Shown: positions 11,352 through 20,067 of the stretch, piece by piece
Position numbering within the stretch: the first letter of the stretch is position 1
How the letters are laid out: each line of letters opens with the position of its first letter
IMG/VR virus record: IMGVR_UViG_3300023115_000041
Coordinates: 1-40,942 of that record
Direction: 5' to 3' (one strand)
Length of the DNA: 40,942 nucleotides
From: a virus
The notes under the pieces: model-generated
Database searches by the model: none
Told to the model about the DNA's origin: nothing
Seen by the model: only the letters and a program-made list of their open reading frames with translations
Translations under genes and position numbers: made by a program

Positions 11352-12251
11352 TTAAATTCTTATAATGGTGTTGATAATATCTTGGTCTTTTAGTGATTTT
11401 GTTACAATAATTTGTGTGCCAACAATTGTATAATCAAATATATTTTGAACCAAATCGCCATTTATGTAAACTTCTAATTTTTCCACTGGACTCATACTAG
11501 GAGCTGCTGGAATAGTAAATGTAGTTGTGGTTCCATCATATACAAACTTGTTAGTTAGTAATGTATTTTCATATTCTTTTACTAACTGCCTTTTATTACC
11601 TTCCGGAGTAAATGGTAAAAACTGTCTAGTTTCAGCATAGTATGCAAATCTTGCTCTTTTAAGTTCTTCTTGTGAATATAATGCAGTTTCGTTATTACTT
11701 CGCATTGCATGTATGCCTTGCGTTCTAAACCAACTACGAGGTTTATTTTTTCCGTAGTCTGCTAGTCGCAACATTGTTGCAGCTTTGATACACTGCTCTT
11801 TGTTGTATTTGCTTCTCATCATCATACTAGCAACTGTGTTCCAGTCTTTATCTATAATATACTGTCTCATATCATAAGTTGTTTCGTTTGCGTATACAAA
11901 ATGAATTTTGTTTACTGCCCAAAAGTAAAGCATAAGACCGTCATAAACACACTGCGGTAGTTCTGTTATGCCATATGATTTTAATTGTCGTCTATAGACT
12001 TGTAATTGTTTTTCAAATTGATCAATCCATACATTGTATGCTTCTTGTTCTGTAATACCACGACTAACTGCGCCTTCACCGTAGCCAAAGCCGTCATAGC
12101 CAACGTACTTGCCAAAGTTTAGTGCAGCAAGTTTTCCCAGATCAGAAATTTCTATTGTTTCAATAGCAAGTTCAGTATTAAAACTAGCTTCGTCTAATAC
12201 TGTAAAATCTGTCCATATAGTTTTATATTGATTTTCAATAGTAGTTAACAT
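11352..12251 (-). CDS. Lysozyme-like tail protein without the N-terminal catalytic segment
   Basis: A 299-residue protein between the gp5-like spike and gp25. Residues about 45-190 resemble a phage lysozyme (GH24) fold: KYVGYDGFGYGEG corresponds to the usual TIGYG segment, followed by ITEQEAYNVWIDQFEKQL, a CVYDGLMLYFWAVNKI helix and a late LRLADYGK segment. The E-G-x-x-x motif that carries the catalytic glutamate of this family is not seen upstream of the GYG segment, so the domain is probably non-enzymatic or strongly diverged. Residues about 232-299 form a separate beta-rich module (FVYDGTTTTFTIPAAP, then EVYINGDLVQN). Its start overlaps the spike stop by one base (TAATG). I infer a structural role in the baseplate. 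The lysozyme resemblance is by eye and moderate. Confidence 0.55.
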   Translation of the reverse strand: MLTTIENQYKTIWTDFTVLDEASFNTELAIETIEISDLGKLAALNFGKYVGYDGFGYGEGAVSRGITEQEAYNVWIDQFEKQLQVYRRQLKSYGITELPQCVYDGLMLYFWAVNKIHFVYANETTYDMRQYIIDKDWNTVASMMMRSKYNKEQCIKAATMLRLADYGKNKPRSWFRTQGIHAMRSNNETALYSQEELKRARFAYYAETRQFLPFTPEGNKRQLVKEYENTLLTNKFVYDGTTTTFTIPAAPSMSPVEKLEVYINGDLVQNIFDYTIVGTQIIVTKSLKDQDIINTIIRI

Positions 12252-13924
12252 TATACATTCCTACGTAAGTCATTTCTAGCTTCCATCATTACATCGCTTT
12301 TCCAACCTCGACGAGTTCGTGGATTTGAATTTCCTTCAAATGTACGAGCTTCTCCTACTAGGGCTATCGTAGCTAGACCAGGAGATCTATCATAATATAA
12401 GTTTGCATCTGGCACAGTGTTTGGTTGCCCTGGTGCTTGTGCAATTTGACCTAAACGTGAGCCTCGTCTGCCGCCTCTGCCGTTTTGTGGACCTTGTGTA
12501 GTTTGAATATCTATACTGTTTCTGTCTATATGTTGGTCAATGTATTGATCAGAGTAAATGCTTGCACGTTCTTTTTCTTCTTCTTTTTGTGCGTCTCGTC
12601 TAACATTGCTACCACCTCTGTATCCGCCTCTTGCTCCAGAACTACTTCCTAAGCTAAAGTCATTTTCGTCTGGATCTACAGGATCACTTTTTGCTTGTGC
12701 AGCAATTTTATCAGACTGTGCAGCGTGTCCTCCCCAAGGTTCGTGTTCTGGTACACGATTTGTTATTGATTCTTTTACTTCTCTGTTAACAGCTAAAGAT
12801 CCTACTGTAGGTCTTGTAGCACACGTTGCAGGCGGTCCGTTTAAATCTATTAAGTCTGCTGTTGCTTTCATGTGTGGTCCTGCACGTAAGTGCATAACAC
12901 TTTTTGTACACAGTTTCATATCATCTTGTGCATATAACTGTATTTGATCAACAGTGGATTCCATTTTTATGCCGCCATCGCCACGTGCTCTTATATTAAT
13001 AGTTTCAGCATCAACATTAAATTCATCGCCTGCATAGAAGTTTATACTTTCCTTGGCATGCATACTAATGTTGCTTTCACTGAATACGTCAATGTTTCCA
13101 TCTGGATCTATTTCAACCCAGCCTGTTCCGTTTTGGTTAATAATATAAACAATACCTGCACTGTCGTTTAAAAGTATTTGCGCACCACGTCCGCTACGCA
13201 ATCTAATTAAGTTATTTTCGCCATCTTTACGACTTTTATCCGGTACAAAGTTTGTACCTTTTTTATATGATTCGGTACCATCATCTAATACTAAACTATG
13301 TCCACCTGGACTGTTAAACCCGCTTAGTCTGCTCGGCGATTCACGTCTAGCACCACTACTAGAATGTCCTCTGTATGCATCTAACCCAAGTCCTTGTATT
13401 GCAATGCCTTGTGATACTGGGTGCTTTCTTCTGGTGCCATCATGCTTTTTTGAAACGTGGTGATCATATGCACTTTGTACATCACCTTCTAATGTATCTG
13501 GACTTGCAGGATATCCGCCTTGCATAGCATTTCGATTAATATCAGGAAGTACGCCTAATAAAAAACCTTCTTGTTCAGCACCAGTAAATGCAACTAGTAC
13601 TTCTGTACCCGGCGCAGGCGGAGTCCAAGTAGCACCGTAGTTATTACTTCCTAAATCGCCCTGAATAGTACCCCCAAATGGACTCATTTGTCTAACTTTG
13701 TGAAACTTATGTCTTTCTTCAATTGTATCTTTTTTGCTTATAATCTCAGATCCAACTATGTCTACCCAAATGTGTTGTTGATAACGTTCGTCTGCAAAAT
13801 CGACAACTTTAGCAATAAACACGCCGTTAAGTTTTCGCATACCTTGACTATTTTCTCTATCATAAAAGTCTGGAATACCAATTGAACTGCGATTAGATCC
13901 TGTAAATTTATTTGCATTTGCCAT
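12251..13924 (-). CDS. gp5: Baseplate spike protein, gp5/VgrG-like, no lysozyme domain
   Basis: A 557-residue central spike protein. Residues about 30-145 look like the gp5/VgrG OB-fold (VFIAKVVDFADERYQQHIWV, then PPAPGTEVLVAFTGAEQEGF and LLGVLPD). Residues about 205-350 resemble the triple-stranded beta-helix needle: GGHSLVLDDGTE, then LRSGRGAQILLNDSAGIVYI and a series of short strands ending in MKLCTKSVMHL. The C-terminal 150 residues are low-complexity and charged, with GGYRGG and a Glu/Lys/Arg run. In T4 the lysozyme is inserted between the OB-fold and the needle of gp5; no such domain is seen here. A GH24 lysozyme domain is instead on the hub protein encoded just upstream (13926-16565). 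One base separates the two genes. The Cys and Thr residues near CATRPTVGSLAV end the needle. Confidence 0.85.
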   Translation of the reverse strand: MANANKFTGSNRSSIGIPDFYDRENSQGMRKLNGVFIAKVVDFADERYQQHIWVDIVGSEIISKKDTIEERHKFHKVRQMSPFGGTIQGDLGSNNYGATWTPPAPGTEVLVAFTGAEQEGFLLGVLPDINRNAMQGGYPASPDTLEGDVQSAYDHHVSKKHDGTRRKHPVSQGIAIQGLGLDAYRGHSSSGARRESPSRLSGFNSPGGHSLVLDDGTESYKKGTNFVPDKSRKDGENNLIRLRSGRGAQILLNDSAGIVYIINQNGTGWVEIDPDGNIDVFSESNISMHAKESINFYAGDEFNVDAETINIRARGDGGIKMESTVDQIQLYAQDDMKLCTKSVMHLRAGPHMKATADLIDLNGPPATCATRPTVGSLAVNREVKESITNRVPEHEPWGGHAAQSDKIAAQAKSDPVDPDENDFSLGSSSGARGGYRGGSNVRRDAQKEEEKERASIYSDQYIDQHIDRNSIDIQTTQGPQNGRGGRRGSRLGQIAQAPGQPNTVPDANLYYDRSPGLATIALVGEARTFEGNSNPRTRRGWKSDVMMEARNDLRRNV

Positions 13925-13925
13925 T

Positions 13926-16565
13926 TTATCTCACGTAACCTCTCATTAATTCTTCGTACGTTAGTTGATTGTTTGTATTCGTATCTCTGTAAGACCTTAG
14001 AAGCATTGTAAATTCGCCGCCGTCATATCTTGCTTGTACTTGTAGTACTACGTACAATCCTGTAATTGTAAATTGACCAGTTGCTTCTCTACTACTTATA
14101 CTGCCCATTAATCCCGAATCCATGTCAGGATATGTTGGAAAGTTTAAATTTAAGAAATAATAAACTCCGCCGGTCATGTACTCAGCACCATTTGATTGAC
14201 CTAGCCAATAGGGATCTCCTCTTATGAAAATCTGCTGTTGCATTAAATCGCCGAGTGCATTTAAGTTTAGCTCCATTGCACCTAGCATACTAGATCCAAT
14301 GTCGTCGTTTTTCTTTTCAGGTCCGCCGTTGGCAAGTGAATTCACCGGAGCGTATTCAAATCTTTGCGGTAAATCTTCTCTTTCATTTGATACATTATAG
14401 TTTCCACTTCCTGAGAACAATTCACTTTGTGTAATATATTTGTTTTCTATAGGAGGAATTCTAGTAGAACGGCCAGAATATCCTTCACGTTGTTGTTTTA
14501 GTGCAGAGGCATATGCTTCTTCTGCTTCTTTTAAATCTATTTTAAGTTGTCTAAGTTTAGCACTTATTTCATCTTGTTGATTGCGTAATTCAGTTATACG
14601 TTTTCGTTGTCTTTGTCCTTCGAAATCTCTAGGATCAGTATTATTAGTTTGTATTTCAATATCTTTATTAATTCTTTTAAGTTGAAGTTCAGCTGCTGAT
14701 ATTTGCCCTTCTAATAATGATGATTGATTTTTCTTTTCATTTGTTTCTTGTTGTCCTTCGAAACTACTACCAGTGAATACATCGGATGTATTTCGAAGTG
14801 CACCACTATTAAGTGCTTGAATAGCATAGTATGCTGTATCTAATTTTATATCTAAATCTAAAACTTCTGTGTTTAGACCAGTCAACATATAATCAAATCT
14901 CTTTTTGAGTAATCCTTTTTCAAATATGTTAGCAAGCCTGTCTTGTTGAAGATCTTTACTTACATGAAGTCGTTTGAAACTAACTGGATCATGAATTAGC
15001 GTTGGCGCAATTATCGAATCGGCACTGTATGTAATTTCTTTTTTATACTGTTTTGCAACAGCGTCATACATAAAATATTTTATATCAGTGTTGAACGAAA
15101 CCCATTTTGTTAGTTCAGCTAGCTTAACAGGATCTGCTTCTCCTTCATCAGGGTCATTTTTTATAAACTGACCTTTGTCAGTTAATATTTGTTTAAATTC
15201 TCTAGTTTGGAATAACGCTGTAGCAATCGCTGCATTTAGTGCTGTACCTTGCGGCAAAGTAAATTTTAAAGTACCGTCTCCTGTTACACTAATACCACGA
15301 GTTTGCGATAGTGCTTCAGTATTAACTTGGTCAAACTTCCAATTAGCCCATTCTTCGGTTGTCTTAAAGAAATATCTATCACGTTCAACTTGTCCTTTAT
15401 TTCTTGCTAATTGTTCTTCTAATTGTTCGTTGTGTCTTGTTTCAAGTTCTTTTAAAAAATCTCCAAATGTTGTAACATTATTAATATGAAGTTCTTCTTT
15501 TATATGTAACTCTAATCTGTTAAATGCTTCGGTTTTTGTTTCAATAAAATTTCCGTAATATGTACTTACTCCGTCTTTAAAATCAAAAGTTATTCCGGTA
15601 CAAGTAGTTGAATAATAGAACGGTCCTGGACCGCTTACAGCTCTGTCACCTACCCAGCCTTTGAATTCCAACTTCATAATATAACAAGCAAGTAAGTGAT
15701 TTTCTATACCTAATCTTTGTGCAGCTTCAACAATTCTATTGAATAATGTAAAACCGCCAGGTTCTACAAATGTAACTGCAAAGGTGTTAGCCGCTGCATT
15801 TCTATTTTCTTGTTCAAAACTTAATACTAAATCTTGTATAACTGATTGTAAACTAACTTCATCGTCTACACCAGTTTGACTTATGATAATAGAGTCGTCA
15901 CCGTCAGCTATTTCTGCTAGGCGATCTTGTTCCATTTTCAGCGGATGTACCATGTATATAGTCCATTGATATGAAAATGTATCATACTGATTAAGAGGAT
16001 TAGATATATAATGACTTGTACCTGCCGGACGTCTACTTCTGCCAGGTTCTTTACCTGCTTTTGTTTCATCTGTTACGTCTTCACCTGCGCCGCCGAATGC
16101 GTCTAAGTCAGATGTTTCAGCTTCTTCAGAACTTGCAGCAAGACCACCATTTAAGAATATTGCTTGTTCTTCTTTACGTCTGTTAAATAAACCTTGTGAA
16201 AATTCACCGCCTGCTTTGTTGTATTCCAACATTTTTTGAGCAATTTGTGATTTTGATCTAGTACCGTTTGCTGTTAACTGATCAATACTGCCTATGTTAT
16301 ATGCAAAACTAGTAAGTGCGTCTCGTTCTTGCGGCGTCCAGTTATATCTACTGTCGTACTTGTCTACTCTTTCCCGATATACAGAAAGTTGTTGTTTAAA
16401 TAAATCATATGCTTGATCTCGTGTGACTTGCATATTAGGTTTATTGTTAGGGTCTGTACTACCTGCATAAGAACCATGACCTATACTCCATTGTTGGACG
16501 TCCCAATACGGATCTGCACTAAATCCTTCTTTTCTAATAATGTAGTCGATTATATCTTCAGCCAT
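13926..16565 (-). CDS. Baseplate hub protein with N-terminal GH24 lysozyme domain
   Basis: An 879-residue protein. Residues 1-140 are a phage lysozyme domain: Glu13-Gly14, Asp22 and Ser27-Ile-Gly-His-Gly align with the Glu11, Asp20 and Thr26-Ile-Gly of T4 lysozyme, so the catalytic threonine is replaced by serine and one residue is missing between Asp and Ser. Helices with DQAYDLFKQQL and ERDALTSFAYNIGSI follow. The rest (about 190-879) looks like the large hub protein of marine T4-like phages and probably plays the gp27 role of the ring that holds the spike. It has YQWTIYMVHPL, a long Gln/Glu/Arg-rich coiled coil at about residues 615-695, and a beta-rich C-terminus with GLYVVLQVQARY. The adjoining genes encode the spike and gp53, which supports a hub role. 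The lysozyme would cut host peptidoglycan during tail penetration. Confidence 0.75.
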   Translation of the reverse strand: MAEDIIDYIIRKEGFSADPYWDVQQWSIGHGSYAGSTDPNNKPNMQVTRDQAYDLFKQQLSVYRERVDKYDSRYNWTPQERDALTSFAYNIGSIDQLTANGTRSKSQIAQKMLEYNKAGGEFSQGLFNRRKEEQAIFLNGGLAASSEEAETSDLDAFGGAGEDVTDETKAGKEPGRSRRPAGTSHYISNPLNQYDTFSYQWTIYMVHPLKMEQDRLAEIADGDDSIIISQTGVDDEVSLQSVIQDLVLSFEQENRNAAANTFAVTFVEPGGFTLFNRIVEAAQRLGIENHLLACYIMKLEFKGWVGDRAVSGPGPFYYSTTCTGITFDFKDGVSTYYGNFIETKTEAFNRLELHIKEELHINNVTTFGDFLKELETRHNEQLEEQLARNKGQVERDRYFFKTTEEWANWKFDQVNTEALSQTRGISVTGDGTLKFTLPQGTALNAAIATALFQTREFKQILTDKGQFIKNDPDEGEADPVKLAELTKWVSFNTDIKYFMYDAVAKQYKKEITYSADSIIAPTLIHDPVSFKRLHVSKDLQQDRLANIFEKGLLKKRFDYMLTGLNTEVLDLDIKLDTAYYAIQALNSGALRNTSDVFTGSSFEGQQETNEKKNQSSLLEGQISAAELQLKRINKDIEIQTNNTDPRDFEGQRQRKRITELRNQQDEISAKLRQLKIDLKEAEEAYASALKQQREGYSGRSTRIPPIENKYITQSELFSGSGNYNVSNEREDLPQRFEYAPVNSLANGGPEKKNDDIGSSMLGAMELNLNALGDLMQQQIFIRGDPYWLGQSNGAEYMTGGVYYFLNLNFPTYPDMDSGLMGSISSREATGQFTITGLYVVLQVQARYDGGEFTMLLRSYRDTNTNNQLTYEELMRGYVR

Positions 16566-16867
16566 TAACGACTCCCGGTATTACGGAAAGATACAGGAAC
16601 AACGATTTCTAATCCTGCTACAAAATCGTTTAATGGATCTTTAAGTTCTTCTCTATTATAATGTGCAATAACCCACCATAAGTTTGCATTACCAAACAAA
16701 TCATATGCTAACAAATCAGGACGTCTGTCATACTTTGGTTCAACTTTCATAGTTCTCGTTTCAGGACTCAATGAGTCGATTGTTAATTTAGGATTATATA
16801 TTTCTAAATATTTACGATTTAAACTAGTTTTAGAATAGTTACTGTTATCTTTATAATTTATTTTCAT
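16565..16867 (-). CDS. gp53: Short gp53-like baseplate wedge protein (LysM-like)
   Basis: A 100-residue protein whose core RPDLLAYDLFGNANLWWVIA, followed by HYNREELKDPLNDFVAGLEI, matches the LysM-like segment of gp53 family baseplate proteins (T4 gp53, 196 residues, has ELANAIYGNPQLYWVLLM). In T4, gp53 locks neighbouring wedges together around the hub. The version here is about half the T4 length and consists of little more than the LysM-like part plus a basic N-terminal tail. It overlaps by one base at each end: TAATG with the upstream junction-protein gene and with the downstream hub gene, consistent with one polycistronic message. Confidence 0.75.
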   Translation of the reverse strand: MKINYKDNSNYSKTSLNRKYLEIYNPKLTIDSLSPETRTMKVEPKYDRRPDLLAYDLFGNANLWWVIAHYNREELKDPLNDFVAGLEIVVPVSFRNTGSR

Positions 16868-17463
16868 TAGATAAATCCTTCACCGTACAAGCTACCATTT
16901 AAAAATCCATGTTTACTAAACACTTGCTTTTGCCTGTCAGGATTTTGTTGCTGCATCAAGTCTATTGAAATAGTCTGTAATACTGGAACACTTTGACCAT
17001 TTATTTCTACTAGATCAACACCACTGTCATATGTTGTTGCAAAGTTTCCTACTATTACAGGAATTCTATTAAATTGCTGACTACCGAATGCACTAAATCT
17101 TAACACAGGCGGGGGAGTGCCAGCACTAGGATTAGCTTTTATATCTTTAGTACCATAGTACATTTTAGTAACACTACGTAAAAAATGTATCACTCCTAAC
17201 ACATATGCTAGTTCTTCTCGGGTAGTTTGTGCAAACTGTGCAGTAACTTGAATTTGAGCACTAGGTGTGTTTCTATAACTATGATACGAATAATTTGTAT
17301 GAACTAAGTCGTATGTATTATAGTTTACACTTTGTTGGTATGAAATATCAGGCTGATTAGGAAATAATATTCCTCTATTAGTTGTCAATGATACTGCAGG
17401 TCCTTGACAGTATAAATCAGGTCTGCCTGTTTCTAATCTAGCTCTGTTATCACTGATCGCCAT
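16867..17463 (-). CDS. Tail tube/baseplate junction protein (gp54/gp48-like)
   Basis: A 198-residue protein. Recognisable segments are GRPDLYCQGPAVSL, LFPNQPDISYQQSVNYNTYD, a strongly polar NTPSAQIQVTAQFAQTTREE, then LGVIHFLRSVTKMYYG and PPPVLRFSAFGSQQFNRIPV. This pattern is shared by the tail-tube initiator proteins of marine T4-like phages, annotated as gp48 or gp54; in T4 these two proteins cap the hub and start tube polymerisation. I cannot decide between gp48 and gp54 by eye, and only one such gene is present in this window. The start at 17463 lies inside the upstream nucleotidyltransferase gene (14-base overlap), pointing to coupled translation. The next gene (gp53-like) overlaps it by one base. 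Confidence 0.65.
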   Translation of the reverse strand: MAISDNRARLETGRPDLYCQGPAVSLTTNRGILFPNQPDISYQQSVNYNTYDLVHTNYSYHSYRNTPSAQIQVTAQFAQTTREELAYVLGVIHFLRSVTKMYYGTKDIKANPSAGTPPPVLRFSAFGSQQFNRIPVIVGNFATTYDSGVDLVEINGQSVPVLQTISIDLMQQQNPDRQKQVFSKHGFLNGSLYGEGFI

Positions 17464-18037
17464 TTAACTTATCCAATACAAATTCAAATACTTCTGGATT
17501 GAATGCACCAAAGAAATCTTTAAACACACGTTGCTTTTCTGCTTCTTCTAAATCCATACGCATAGCATTACGGAATGTAGTTGCACTGCGTCCATCATCT
17601 TTAACAGGAACAGTGTAAATGTATCCTGCTTCATCACCTGTTGTTAGCGTTTCACCGTCTTTGTACATTCTGAGATAGCCACCGGTTTTTAAACGTCCAG
17701 CATCTTTTTCACTAAACACAAGTAAGATAGCAGTGTTAGAAGGATCTTTTCCTGTTAAACTTACATCTGGTTTGTAAGGCTGTGTGTTTAAAACTTTGTC
17801 AGCTGGTATATTAAACATTTTGTTTGCAATCATTTTCTTTTCATCAAATGTAAATGGGTCTTTGTCGGGCGTTGCAGTTTTACTAACTGTAGTAGCGATA
17901 AATACGTTATCGGAACCAAACTTACGAACAAGGTCCATATATACTTGAAAATGTCCACTATGCATAGGCTGAAATCTACCGCCGTAAAATACAGCAATAT
18001 CTTTTGCTTCTGCTTCAACAAGTTGCGAATATCTCAT
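17450..18037 (-). CDS. Nucleotidyltransferase, NMN adenylyltransferase/cytidylyltransferase-like
   Basis: A 195-residue enzyme of the HxGH nucleotidyltransferase superfamily. YGGRFQPMHSGH carries the ATP-binding His26-Ser-Gly-His29, and DGRSATTFR (Ser151-Arg156) matches the second (ISSTxxR-type) motif. The superfamily transfers AMP or CMP from NTP onto a phosphate; family members in T4-like phages are often annotated as nicotinamide-nucleotide adenylyltransferase or cytidylyltransferase. Substrate cannot be told from the motifs. It is the first gene of the leftward baseplate operon, with AGGAGAT 4-10 bases upstream of its ATG and the late-type AATAAATA motif at 18063-18056. Its stop lies 14 bases inside the next gene. 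Having an enzyme at the head of a tail operon is unusual; it may be a virion component or simply co-expressed late. Confidence 0.85.
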   Translation of the reverse strand: MRYSQLVEAEAKDIAVFYGGRFQPMHSGHFQVYMDLVRKFGSDNVFIATTVSKTATPDKDPFTFDEKKMIANKMFNIPADKVLNTQPYKPDVSLTGKDPSNTAILLVFSEKDAGRLKTGGYLRMYKDGETLTTGDEAGYIYTVPVKDDGRSATTFRNAMRMDLEEAEKQRVFKDFFGAFNPEVFEFVLDKLNGDQ

Positions 18038-18055
18038 AGTAATCTCCTATGTTAC

Positions 18056-18063
18056 TATTTATT
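18056..18063 (-). promoter_or_regulatory. Probable gp55-dependent late promoter of the tail operon
   Basis: The minus strand reads AATAAATA, one base away from the T4 late consensus TATAAATA. It sits 18 bases upstream of the first ATG of the leftward operon, with a good ribosome site (AGGAGAT) in between. The late sigma factor gene gp55 is encoded 110 bases away on the other strand. The assignment is by motif and position only. Confidence 0.5.
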
Positions 18064-18092
18064 GCCTTATAAAGTGCTAATTTAATTTTAGG

Positions 18093-18121
18093 TTGACATT
18101 TATCAATATAATTGTTATATT
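18093..18121 (+). promoter_or_regulatory. Sigma70-type promoter for the gp55 operon
   Basis: TTGACA at 18093-18098 and TATATT at 18116-18121 are separated by 17 bases, an almost perfect bacterial housekeeping promoter. It lies 25 bases before the gp55 start. This would let the host polymerase transcribe gp55, gp47 and gp46 before phage late factors are made. Confidence 0.7.
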
Positions 18122-18145
18122 AAACTAATATTCAAGGAAATTATA

Positions 18146-19024
18146 ATGAGGAAACAAAATTATCTAAACAATAAGGATATGTTAAAAGAAATACACAAAA
18201 GTAAAATGTCTTTTTGCTATTCACTAGACAACGATTACAACAGATTTGATATTATTGTAGAAGAATACGACGACATTTTTAAAGACGATGTAATTCAACA
18301 AGCACGTGAAAATCGTGCTCATCAACTAAGCGGCGAAGGATACGAACGTGCTTACAAAGAATGGTACGACGGTCCACGTAAAGCAAAGGATAAGCCTAAG
18401 CAAGCTGACAGCAGAGTTGATCCTGAAGAAATTGATCCAGATAGTTTAATTTTTAGAGTTATGACATTTGAACATATACCAGAGGAACCAGGACGCAAGA
18501 GTAAACCTAAAACTGTTGCAGATCATCACAGTAAATGTAACTTTCCTCCATTCAAACACTTTGCTAAAGTAAACGGCGAAACAAAAGAAGTAGTTCGCAG
18601 TCATTGGGAAGGTGGATTAGACAACGGTAAATTTAATACACAGCATGGAAAAATTTCCAATGAACTAGCAAAGATGTTTATCAAACTATGTGAACGTTAT
18701 AGTATGCGCAGTAACTGGCGTGGCTACACTTATGTAGATGAAATGCGTAGTCATGCCCTTTTACAGTTATCACAAATTGGATTGCAGTTTAACGAGCTTA
18801 AATCACAAAATCCGTTTGCTTATTACACAGCCGCAGTAACAAATAGTTTCACAAGAATACTAAACTTAGAAAAACGTAATCAAAACATACGTGACGATTT
18901 ACTACAAGAAGCAGGACAAATGCCTAGTTTCAGTAGACAACTTGACCATGAAGCAGCAGAACGTGCTAAGTGGGATGAACAAATGGAAAAAGAACGTAAA
19001 GAAGCAACCGGAACTAATTTCTAG
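18146..19024 (+). CDS. gp55: Late-transcription sigma factor gp55
   Basis: A 292-residue protein of the gp55 family, the phage sigma factor that directs host RNA polymerase to TATAAATA late promoters. The N-terminus NYLNNKDMLKEIHKSK matches T4 gp55 (NYVNNKELLQAI). The sigma-like core is in the C-terminal half: ISNELAKMFIKLCERYSMRS, then GYTYVDEMRSHALLQLSQIG, and QNPFAYYTAAVTNSFTRIL, parallel to the T4 segments containing FNFSGYTQSWKQEMIADGI and NPHAYITQACFNAFV. Residues about 50-165 are an extra charged region absent from the 185-residue T4 protein. The start has AAGGAAA a few bases upstream and a sigma70-type promoter before it. It leads a run with gp47 and gp46. Confidence 0.9.
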   Translation: MRKQNYLNNKDMLKEIHKSKMSFCYSLDNDYNRFDIIVEEYDDIFKDDVIQQARENRAHQLSGEGYERAYKEWYDGPRKAKDKPKQADSRVDPEEIDPDSLIFRVMTFEHIPEEPGRKSKPKTVADHHSKCNFPPFKHFAKVNGETKEVVRSHWEGGLDNGKFNTQHGKISNELAKMFIKLCERYSMRSNWRGYTYVDEMRSHALLQLSQIGLQFNELKSQNPFAYYTAAVTNSFTRILNLEKRNQNIRDDLLQEAGQMPSFSRQLDHEAAERAKWDEQMEKERKEATGTNF

Positions 19025-19053
19025 TTGACATATAACCCTAACAGTAGTATTCT
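19025..19053 (+). promoter_or_regulatory. Sigma70-type promoter before gp47
   Basis: TTGACA at 19025-19030, a 17-base spacer and TATTCT at 19048-19053 fill the 35-base gap between gp55 and gp47. The -35 box is perfect and the -10 box matches the consensus at four of six positions. The -10 box ends only 6 bases before the gp47 ATG, so its transcript would be leaderless or nearly so. Confidence 0.5.
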
Positions 19054-19059
19054 ATAGGT

Positions 19060-20067
19060 ATGACATTTTTTAATCGAGCAGCCTGTTTTACAGATATTCA
19101 CTTTGGTAACAAAAACAACAGTCGTCAACACAATGATGACTGTGCAGAATTTGTTGATTGGTTTATTCAACAAAGCGAAGACTGTGAAACTTGTATATTT
19201 TTAGGTGATTGGCACCATCATCGTGCTGGTGTTAATGTAAGCACTCTTAATTACAGCGTAGACAACGTACAAAAATTAAGTGAAAACTTTGAACGTGTGT
19301 ATATGATTATGGGCAACCATGATTTGTACTATCGAGAAAAGCGAGACTTAAACAGTTTACCTTACGCTGGATTGTTTAGCAACGTTGAATTAGTAGAAAA
19401 CACTCTTGTGCAAGATGATGTAGCACTTGTTCCGTGGCTAGTAGGCGATGAGTGGAAACAAATACACAAAACCAAATGTAGATATATGTTTGGACACTTT
19501 GAGTTACCACACTTTAAGATGAATGCAATGGTTGAAATGCCAGATCACGGTGGGCTAAATGTAGAACACCTTACTGGACCAGAATACGTGTTCAGCGGTC
19601 ACTTCCACAAGCGTCAGCATAAAGGTAATATTCATTACTTAGGGTCTCCTTTTCCGCATAATTATGCTGACGCTTGGGATGATGACAGAGGAATGATGAA
19701 ACTATCATGGGGAGGTAAGCCAGAGTATATAGACTTTGACGGTCCACGTTACAGAACTACTCCTCTCAGTGCACTTATCGACGATGCCGATAGAATACTA
19801 AACAACAAAACATATTGTCGTGCTGTACTTGATGTAAACATTACGTATGAAGAAGCAAGTTTTATCAAAGAAACATTTGCACAACAATATAATTTGCGTG
19901 ACATTACACTAATGCCAAGCAAAAAAGAAGAACACACACAAGATTGGCGACAAGTAGATGATTTAGAAGTTGAAAATGTTGACCAGATAGTGTATAATAG
20001 CCTTAATGCTGTTGACAGCGAAATGATTGATAAGCGACTATTAGTGGACATATATAATAACTTATGA
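19060..20067 (+). CDS. gp47: Recombination endonuclease subunit gp47 (Mre11/SbcD-like)
   Basis: A 335-residue calcineurin-type metallophosphoesterase, the nuclease partner of gp46 in T4 recombination-dependent replication and host DNA degradation. The metal-binding motifs are all visible in order: Asp12-Ile-His14, Gly49-Asp50-Trp-His, Gly-Asn-His-Asp at 85-88, Gly-His-Phe-Glu at 145-148 and Gly-His-Phe-His at 180-183. The length matches T4 gp47 (339 residues). The C-terminal third lacks catalytic motifs and is the likely gp46-binding region. Its stop overlaps the gp46 start as ATGA, as expected for subunits made in fixed ratio. No clear Shine-Dalgarno precedes the start, in line with the promoter being very close. 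Confidence 0.95.
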   Translation: MTFFNRAACFTDIHFGNKNNSRQHNDDCAEFVDWFIQQSEDCETCIFLGDWHHHRAGVNVSTLNYSVDNVQKLSENFERVYMIMGNHDLYYREKRDLNSLPYAGLFSNVELVENTLVQDDVALVPWLVGDEWKQIHKTKCRYMFGHFELPHFKMNAMVEMPDHGGLNVEHLTGPEYVFSGHFHKRQHKGNIHYLGSPFPHNYADAWDDDRGMMKLSWGGKPEYIDFDGPRYRTTPLSALIDDADRILNNKTYCRAVLDVNITYEEASFIKETFAQQYNLRDITLMPSKKEEHTQDWRQVDDLEVENVDQIVYNSLNAVDSEMIDKRLLVDIYNNL

